A DNA stretch of 64,000 bases. Source: Dolomedes plantarius (lineage: Eukaryota > Arthropoda > Arachnida > Araneae > Dolomedidae). This document shows positions 56,537 through 64,000 of the stretch, in pieces. Positions within the stretch are counted from its first letter, which is position 1. Every line of letters begins with the position of its first letter. The notes under the pieces were generated by a model, which did no database searches, was not told the origin of the DNA, and saw only the letters and a program-made list of their open reading frames with translations. The position numbers and the translations under genes are program-made. Location of the stretch: positions 94,065,233-94,129,232 of the forward strand of contig OU015498.1 in assembly GCA_907164885.2 (NCBI GenBank), in the 5' to 3' direction.

Positions 56537-57942
56537 CGCACCCACACCCACACCCCACAGCAACACCATGAAGCGGGGATGATACAAACGTCAAATTCGC
56601 ATGAAAGGAGGAAGATTCTGTGATATGCAAATGATTAGCATTTAAGTGCAATCGAACGACGCAGGAAAGAGAAACGGCATCTCAAACTCTGTGTAAAAGT
56701 ATAAAAGGAAAGTTACTCAGCGGGTTTCTCATTGGGAAATCACATTTGAATCTTGGTTGTTTGTGGGAAGATAGTGTTATGTCTCGTATAAGAAGGAGAA
56801 ACGGCTACCAGAACCTGTCCGAGTTCGATAGCGGCAGGATCGTGGCCTATCGAGAGTGTGGTTTATCGTTCCGCGATATTGCTACTCGCATTGGTCGGAA
56901 TCCAACGACTGCCATGCGAATATGGAATCGATGGGATCAGGAGAGTCATCCTGAACGCCATGCAGGATCTGAACGGCCTCCCGCCACTAATGCCCCAGAG
57001 GACAGACATGTTGTTAGGTTGGCCTTGCTGGATCATACAGCCACATCAAGGACCTTGAGTCAGACAATGGGCTTATTTGCAGCACGACAAGTATCCGCAC
57101 GGACAGTGCGACGACGTCTGGAGCAGCACGGACTGTCTGCAGGGCGACCATTATTGCGGCTTCCTTGACACTACAGCATAGAGACGCGCGGCTACAGTAG
57201 TGCGCCCAACGACAGAACTGGATACAGGAGTGACACCACGTCATCTTTTCAGACGAGTTTCGGTTCTGCGTACAGCATCACGATGGACGTATCCGTGTCT
57301 GGGGGCACCGAGGAGGACGCACGTGGCTTGCTTGTATTCGATATCACCATACGGGCCCTGCACCTGGTGTGATGGCATGGACAGCCATTGGGTACACGAA
57401 ACGAACACCTATTGCTCGCCTCGTCTGTAATCTGAACAACCAGCGTTGCATTTTTCAGATCTTAAGGCCGGTGGTTGTGCCCCATCTTCGAGGTCTCGGA
57501 GACGCCATCTTTCAACAAGATAAAGCAAGACCGCATGTTGCCCGTCATGTCCTGATATACCTCGAAACAGAGGGTTTTTGAAACATTTTGTCATGGATTG
57601 CTGAGAGACTGAGCCATCACCGCTCTCCAGCCGCTACGATTTATCAAGTGCGGGATAGTCTTGAAGCAGCATGGAATGACTTGTCCATATCTGCCATGCA
57701 AGCCCAGTTCAACTCGGCTTGGATGTCGACTGGTTAGTATGACCCGGTTAAGCTCTGATGCCTAACCGGGATCAGAGTCATTTTAACTACCAGAGGCGGC
57801 ATCTGTGTGTATTTGGGACCCCGTATAACCCAAATTGCCTACAAATTTAATCATGTTTTCTTCCTACTATGCTGTATACGTACAACAAGTAAAGTTTTGT
57901 TATGTGCTTTCCTTCCTGGTGTTGCAATTTTAATGGCCAGCA

Positions 57943-57943
<1 letters not shown>
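56537..57943 (+). mobile_element. Tc1-type DNA transposon, inactive, about 1.4 kb
   Basis: The right end (reverse complement CTGCTGGCCATTAAAATTGC) matches the end of the element at 61533-62942. The left end keeps GCAACACCATGAAG but its outermost part is replaced by CAC-rich sequence. A TA microsatellite starts exactly at the right end. Confidence 0.85.
56779..57735 (+). pseudogene. Tc1-type transposase, broken, catalytic Glu deleted
   Basis: ATG 56779 starts MSRIRRRNGYQNLSEFDSGR, followed by the helix-turn-helix (IVAYRECGLSFRDIATRIGR) and the second one ending VSARTVRRRLEQHGLSAGRP. The frame breaks near 57168. The catalytic part has VIFSDEFRF (first Asp, near 57253) and FQQDKARPHVARH (second Asp; the usual Asn is Lys). 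After ETEGF a frameshift follows, and the sequence goes straight to AERLSHHRSPA, skipping the SPDLSPIE.. block. The third catalytic residue is lost by deletion. It is closely related to the 61.5-kb copy. Confidence 0.85.
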
Positions 57944-58037
<94 letters not shown>

Positions 58038-58045
58038 AACATATA

Positions 58046-58097
<52 letters not shown>

Positions 58098-58109
58098 AAC
58101 ATATATATT

Positions 58110-58147
<38 letters not shown>

Positions 58148-58155
58148 AACATATA

Positions 58156-58228
<73 letters not shown>
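57944..58228. repeat. Long TA microsatellite with a 46-60 bp internal period
   Basis: TA repeats are interrupted by 'ataaacatatatatttata' three times. The blocks starting at 58021 and 58081 are 60 bp apart, and the next is 46 bp on. Apparent proteins of Tyr-Ile repeats here are artefacts. Confidence 0.95.
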
Positions 58229-58234
<6 letters not shown>

Positions 58235-58647
58235 TTAGTTATAGTTAGGAAAACCGTTCAGCCACTCTTCTCTCATCCTTTATGATAATAAACTAATGCT
58301 TATTGGAATCATGTGTGAGTAGAGTCATGTGAGACTCAAAGCACGCAGCTATAACTGCAAATAATTAAAAATTCTAACCCCTGGTGGTCAAACAGGGAAG
58401 TTTTCATGCATATATGAAGGGAATGGTAACTTGATCTGTTTGTTGTTTTGTAAATGCTTGCGCTCTACGTTTCTCTCTACTCTCCGCTCTCAGTATCTTC
58501 TATCCGCCATAACTGCTAAACCGTCTCCATTGTGTTTATTATTATGTTTACGTGTATTTTGCCGTAATCCATCTCCATGCTGGAAATGTCAATAAATGAT
58601 TTTTCGATGAACGGAGACATCATATTTCACTCGGCCTATGACTGTCT

Positions 58648-58653
<6 letters not shown>
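58229..58653. other. No gene seen
   Basis: No feature recognised between the two TA arrays. Confidence 0.4.
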
Positions 58654-58924
<271 letters not shown>

Positions 58925-58934
58925 TCTTGTGCTT

Positions 58935-58975
58935 CAACACTACTGGTTCGGGTTCGATTCCGCGGTATGTATAGA
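58935..58975 (+). repeat. Isolated B-box-like tRNA fragment
   Basis: GGGTTCGATTCCGCGG contains a perfect B box (GGTTCGANTCC form). Where an A box would lie there is only TA microsatellite. It could be a SINE head overrun by the microsatellite, or chance. Confidence 0.3.
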
Positions 58976-59535
58976 CGTTTCTGTTCTCTCATTGGAAGCA
59001 GTATTGGTTGACCTATACTATAATGATATGAATTGAGAAGATAAATATGAAAAGGTGTAAAGAAAAAGTTTATCCAGACATCGACTTTTTTTCTCATCTC
59101 CCAAGTGCACATCATATGTTCGTAAAAGCAAGGTTTAGCGATGGGTGTTTCAAAGACGGTGAAGCCCAAATTGATTGAGGTAGTTTAAAGAGATGTGTTC
59201 TTAAAACTAGTCTTAATGTATGATTCGGAGTGATTACTATGTAGTCCTAGATAGTTATAATGATGTAAATTTCCATGAACTATCATCCCGAACAGCAAAG
59301 GATAAAAAAATTGCTCGTCTAGACAGCAAGGTGATTTTCTCCTAAATGATAGGTTGACGTTCATGATTGAATACCTAAGTGTTTTAAAATGGCATAAACT
59401 AAAACCGATTGAAGTTATTTAAAGATTTATTCATAAAGTGCACAGAAGGGACTCAGAATATGCAGGTGTCTTGTTCTATTTGAAAGTTTGAAAGAAATTC
59501 GTAAGGGAAAATATAGTATTCTAGTTTAGGACGAA
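58976..59535. other. No gene seen
   Basis: No feature recognised. Confidence 0.4.
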
Positions 59536-60150
59536 TATGTCCGATGTGGTCTTATTAAGCCACAGGGAGCGTCTCCGAAGCATTATAGGTTTATAAAATT
59601 GTATTCTTATCTCTAGAGTCATATAACATAAATAAGACGACTCCTTAATCGGTTTAAAAGGAAAATAGGGCCAGTGGTAGCCTAGCGGTAGCGTGCTGGA
59701 TTTCGGTACTGAAGGTGCTCGGATCGAATCCCGACGAGCGCCGTTAAATACCTTAGTGTCTAGGCTGGATATGAGCACGTTAAATCCGTAGACCTGAAAG
59801 TTCTTCTTTGAGGTCAGTGGATGGGGAAGGTACGATCCCTCCAGATGTCACCCGTGGGGTTGCTCGGTGAAAATTGAGTTGGCAACTGGCTAAGCCGGCT
59901 CCTACACTTGTGGTGCAATTATAAACCGGAGCCGCACACCTCTATGGACCTGGTCCATAGAGCCAGATCAAAGCCTCTATGGACCTGGTCCGGTCAGGGG
60001 GCATCAACAACAACAACATGTTCGATGTGGTCTTATTAAGCAACAGGGAGCGTCTCTGAAGCATTATACGTTTATAAAATTGTATTCTTATCTCTAGAGG
60101 CATATAACATAAATATGAGGATTCTTTAATCGATATAAAATGAAAATATA
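59536..60150. repeat. Direct repeats of about 130 bp bracketing a SINE
   Basis: 59536-59665 and 60018-60150 share about 130 bp, from ATGTCCGATGTGG / ATGTTCGATGTGG to 'gaaaata', with roughly 12 differences. The left copy stops where the SINE head starts and the right copy starts where the AAC tail ends. Confidence 0.9.
59666..60017 (+). repeat. SINE family A, copy 5, full length
   Basis: The A box TAGCCTAGCGG is near 59679, the B box GATCGAATCCC near 59720. The complete body is present, with an internal duplication of 'cctctatggacctggtcc' near 59939 and 59973, and it ends in CAACAACAACAAC. It is one of the best copies for defining the family. Confidence 0.9.
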
Positions 60151-61197
60151 TTTGAAATAAAAAAATTCTCCAGAAATTAATCCTTACACAGACAGACAGA
60201 TTTCATATTGCAGTCTCTCATACTTCAACACATGAATGACATTTCAAAGAATCTGTCACTAGCTCTAAAGCAAAAATGAATAATAAAAAAAGGCAAATGA
60301 CTTTAATACAAAAGTCTGTAAGATGAGAATAATAAACGCATCACTCTGAATATTATGATTAATGTAATTGGAATTTTCAGGCATAAGCTTGAAACTTCAG
60401 AGAAAAACTTAAAAGAAACGTTCATTTTTGAAAACTTGAAATGTAAAAATCGGCGCGCGGCAAATATTGCGATGTCATTCAAGAATTTTCGAAAGTAATT
60501 ATTTTTGGCAACGCTATTAATCATGTTTAATCTTTGTCAGCCTCAGGCGCGAGCACAATAGAAAGAAGCTATTCCTCAAAAAAAAAAAATAATAAAGGAG
60601 GAAAAGTTTAATCCCACTTTTCCTGAAAAAGTGAGGAGAATAGAGGAGAGGAAATAAAAGTTTTCATTTACTCTGAGATCTTGCTTCATTTTCTTCAAAG
60701 TAAAGAGTCAAGAAAGAGAGGGTCTAGTGCATCGGAGAAAGTGCTGAAGATAGATTTAAAACAAACATTTTCTCCATTTCGTTGCAGTGTTTAGATATTT
60801 AAAAAAAAAAAAGCTGTATCTGTTGAACAGAGGAAAGTTCACTTGAACAATAGAATCTTGATACAATAAGATCATCTAAGAGTCGTTTTGTCCTTTGTCT
60901 TGTGAAATAAAATAGAAATTGTGTTAGTTGTTTTGGCTAATTCATTCCAGCATTATTGACAGATAAGCGGAAAAATAAAATAAAAAAAAATAATATAAAA
61001 ATAAAATAAAATAATATTTATATATTTAAGTTGCTAAGCCGATTCTTTTGGCAGTCAAGTGAGAGAAAACTACTGCATCAATTTGCTTTATTTTTGTCTT
61101 AAACGGAAGTGTTTGATCAATAGATGTGTCAAATTTGGTTTATGTAACCGCAGTTTCTATTAATTAGCGATAATTTGCAATTTAAAAAAAATGCTTT
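60151..61197. other. No gene seen
   Basis: A-rich runs, including AAAAT units near 60970-61015. No coding sequence can be supported. Confidence 0.4.
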
Positions 61198-61359
61198 CTG
61201 CGCATATTAAGTGATAAGCTTAAATCTAACTTTAGATACTTACTTAGGACGAGACCGCATAAACACATTGATTTGCTTCTGCGCATGCTCAGTGACATGT
61301 TTAAATTTGGCTAAAGATACTTACTAAGGACGAGGTCACATAAACACGTTAATTTGTCT
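61198..61359. repeat. 81-bp tandem duplication, diverged
   Basis: 61198-61278 and 61279-61359 both run CTGCGCAT...agatacttact...ggacgag...cataaacac. Substitutions are spread throughout, so it is older than the 28-bp duplication in the Gypsy element. Confidence 0.85.
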
Positions 61360-61532
61360 TTTCGAAAGGGAATCTTCATAAAGTTATTCTTCAGTTTTTA
61401 GTTGTAATAAACTGGCATTGAAGAGCAATACTTCTTTTTACTGTGTACAACAGGGGTGTCAAACTCGCGGGCCGCATGCGGGCCGCGACGAACATTTTTG
61501 CTGCCCGGCCAATATATTGGCACACAATAATA

Positions 61533-62942
61533 CACTGCTGGCCACTGTAAATGCAACACCCTGAAGGAAACATGCAAATAACATGAAATTTACAACATGC
61601 ATTAGCGGAGGTGAGATATGCAAATGATTAGAATTTCAGCGCAGACACACATCACGCGCGCCTGTGGCGCCACTTCAAAGCGCTATTTAAGGCTTGGAGG
61701 TTTCGACGATTTCAAGTTCGGCAATTGTGTTTTTCTTGTGGTTTTTTCAAAAAAACGATCAATTATGCCTCCTCGAAAACAGCGATCATCTTTTGATCAA
61801 GTATCCGAGTTCGACAGAGGAAGGATAGTGGCCTACCGAGATTGTGGATTATCTTTCAGGGAAATCGGTAGTCGTGTCGGACGAAACCAAACAACTGTAA
61901 TGCGGATATGTGATCGTTGGATGCAGGAGGGTACGACGGACCGGCGTGTTCGATTGCATCCACCTCAGCGCACCACTTCACGTGATGACAGGCAAATTGT
62001 GCGCATGGCAGTGACGGATCGCTCAGTCACATCACGAACCATAGCACAGCACATGCAGTCTGTAACGCATCATCCAGTGTCTGCGCGTACCATTCGACGC
62101 CGTTTACAGCAGAGTGGTCTGTCCGCAAGACGTCCATTGCTTTGTCTACCCTTGACGCAGAACCACAGACATGTCCGCCGTCAATGGTGCGATGACAGAA
62201 GGATGTAGATGGCAGAATGGAATGAAATTGTCTTTACTGACGAGTCACGCTTCTGTCTGCAACACCACGATGGTCGCATTCGAGTCTGGAGACACCGTGA
62301 AGAGAGGATGCTGAACAGCTGCGTTATGCACCGTCACACTTGTCTTGCACCGGACATTATGGTATGGGGCGGTATTGGATATCACTCTCGCACACCTCTA
62401 ATACGCATTGCCGGTACTTTAAACAGCCAGCGCTACATCTCCGAGGTGTTGGAGCCAGTTGTCCTTCCTTACCTTCAGGGCTTGCCCTCAGCCATATTTC
62501 AACAGGATAATGCGCGACCACACGTGGCACGCATTGTCCAACGGTTCTTCGTCAATCGCCAGATTGAATTGCTTCCCTGGCCGCCTCGCTCTCCGGATCT
62601 TTCGCCGATAGAAAACAAGTGGTCCATGGCTGTTCTACGATTGACCGAGATTCCATCCCCAGCTGCCACAGCAGATCAACTTTGGCAACGTGTGGAAGCT
62701 GCTTGGTCTGCTGTACCCCAAGAACTCATCCAAAGTCTCTTTGAATCAATGCCGAGGTGTGTAGCAGCGGTGATCTCCAACAATGGCGGTTACTCTGGCT
62801 ACTGATTTTGTCAGGAACCACACTTCACAGATGTCTATACATTTAATCATTTGATACTTGGTCAACATGTTATCTACAAAATAAATTCTGTTGTGATATC
62901 TTGGTGTCTTTCTTGGTGTTGCAATTTGGGTGGCCAGCAGTG
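61533..62942 (+). mobile_element. Tc1-type DNA transposon, nearly intact, 1410 bp
   Basis: The ends CACTGCTGGCCACTGTAAAT and (reverse complement) CACTGCTGGCCACCCAAATT are inverted, with 'tgcaacacc' next on both sides, and TA at 61531-61532 and 62943-62944. One long transposase frame with a single stop fills it. It is the youngest-looking transposon in the window. Confidence 0.95.
61765..62805 (+). pseudogene. Tc1-type transposase, one in-frame stop
   Basis: I chose ATG 61765 (MPPRKQRSSFDQ) because family proteins start this way; upstream codons are open to 61618. The protein would be about 346 residues, the usual family length. N terminus: helix-turn-helix (RGRIVAYRDCGLSFREIGSR), a Arg-rich linker, then a second helix-turn-helix (HHPVSARTIRRRLQQSGLS). 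A TAG at 62206-62208 lies just before MAEWNEIVFTDESRFCLQ. Catalytic residues are Asp in FTDES, Asp in QQDNARPH and Glu in SPDLSPIE, with 34 residues between the last two (DD34E). The C terminus is NNGGYSGY. Apart from the stop no lesion was seen. Confidence 0.95.
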
Positions 62943-63186
62943 TATATAATAAAATAACCGACGCAGAATTATAATAAGATAGGAAGAATTCGCTAAATGT
63001 TTTTTTAATGATACTCTTTTTTTGTTATTATTAAACAAAATGCATATATTTATGTTGAATATACTGTAATTAGGTAAATAAACTTGCGTTTCTATTAATA
63101 TTGATTTTTTTTTGCGGCCTACCTATAGTTAAACCTTGTTTGTTTGGACCAAGGTAGCCTTTGAGTTTGACACCCCTGGTGTACAA

Positions 63187-64000
63187 TATTAAATTTTAAT
63201 GTGCATTTTTCTAGACTCAACATTTTACTGAGTTACAGAGTTACTTAGTACACATACCAAGTTTTTAGTTTGTCATTGAAAAACCATATTACTTTTTATT
63301 GGGTTCATGAGTAATTTTTTAAACTTTATATTACGGGACCCATTTTTCCAATTCCCTCTTTAGTACGGGAAATTTCATACGCCCTTCGCAAGAATGGCCA
63401 TTAAGGGGGTTATATATATATATATGATGTCGTGAAGAAATGTATATTTTTTTATGTGTGTTTGTGCGTGGTCTTGCCTGTGATCTTTTCCAGGAGAGTT
63501 TTCGGCAAGGACCGGAAATTCGATTTTACTCTAATCGAGACCCCATGGCAAGCGGACAGCGGAGCATCGTTTAGTTTTCAGGTTCCCAATTAGGGAAGTA
63601 TTATTGATGACCTCTTCGATTGTTCCGAAGAGGCTGTCCAGTTGATAGAATGGAAACGGCTCTCTCCGGCTATCTAGAGGGGTGAACCGCAAGCACCGGC
63701 GTGGGAACGGCGGATGCGGAAGTTGAGATTTTAAAAGAATCATCGAGAATGTTCGAGAAATTTCTGGAAAAGAAGAAAGGTAATAAAAAGGGCGGTTTCT
63801 CGGAGGAGACGGAGAGACGTTAGCCGACTGTTGGACGAGTTGCTGTCTTTGAGGCAGAGACCTGTGGCGTAATTATGGCTTTTTGCTAGCCACTGCATAA
63901 CGATGCAACTTACCTTTACGATTTGTACATATGTGTATTATAAATAGAAGGTGTCAATAAAGAATTGTATTTATAGTCTCTGTCTTCGGGATTAAGAAAT
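63187..64000 (+). other. No gene; possible LTR-like regulatory sequence at the window end
   Basis: A short TA run lies at about 63413-63425. Near the end TATAAAT (63939-63945) is followed by AATAAA (63956-63961) and a 'gtctctgtcttcgg' stretch, an arrangement common in arthropod LTRs. The segment runs off the window, so no second LTR can be seen. The minus-strand frame at 63531-63743 shows no domain. Confidence 0.3.

Larger units (their letters stand above)
61451..63178. mobile_element. hAT-type MITE (about 316 bp) split by a Tc1 transposon
   Basis: Perfect 16-bp inverted ends CAGGGGTGTCAAACTC and GAGTTTGACACCCCTG. Exact 8-bp duplication GTGTACAA at 61443-61450 and 63179-63186. The left arm has 'gcgggccgcatgcgggcc' and the right arm 'ttgcggcctacc'. 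It has no coding capacity apart from the inserted Tc1. Confidence 0.95.

Overview
The window looks like arthropod nuclear DNA, most likely from a chelicerate and perhaps a spider. This is inferred from AT-rich sequence, very long TA microsatellites, many Tc1-type transposons with arthropod-style transposases, Mag-like Ty3/Gypsy remnants, and several tRNA-derived SINEs. Nothing in the window fixes the species. I found no convincing host protein-coding gene and no ordinary tRNA or rRNA gene. Almost everything that can be named is transposable-element debris, nested insertions or tandem repeats.

Layout. 0-12 kb: SINE copies, a non-LTR relic, a candidate hammerhead ribozyme (2739-2790), a hAT MITE (4361-4659), a dead Tc1 element (5640-7146), a hAT-type element split by a 5'-truncated non-LTR retrotransposon (7636-10280), and a TTAA-flanked piggyBac-type MITE (10583-10997). 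12.35-26.04 kb: one uninterrupted satellite array of about 103 monomers of 132-133 bp. It has higher-order organisation and is bracketed by inverted termini resembling parts of the monomer, so it may be an internally amplified MITE. 26-34 kb: a SINE with a hAT MITE in its A box, Harbinger-type MITEs, an LTR fragment, RNase H and Tigger remnants, and a scrambled Gypsy fragment.

34.3-42.2 kb: a Mag-like Ty3/Gypsy element with a 5' LTR, a tRNA-Ser-type primer binding site, gag zinc knuckles, protease, RT, RNase H and integrase. It is dead through stops and frameshifts. It carries four independent insertions: a 186-bp Harbinger-type MITE in gag, a 2.6-kb nest in pol (itself holding a 868-bp hAT element), a 176-bp hAT MITE in the integrase zinc finger, and a SINE near the 3' end. 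Several have perfect target-site duplications, and removing two of them restores continuous coding sequence.

42-64 kb: duplications, TA microsatellites, an 82-bp-arm foldback, a Tigger/pogo element (52236-53202), a second piggyBac-type MITE, three more Tc1 copies or relics, a SINE bracketed by about 130-bp direct repeats, and a hAT MITE (61451-63178) split by a Tc1 transposon whose transposase has a single in-frame stop.

No genes here cooperate in a host pathway. The short elements lack enzymes and depended on autonomous relatives elsewhere. The value of the window is as a record of insertion order and as an example of satellite DNA that may have grown from a transposon.
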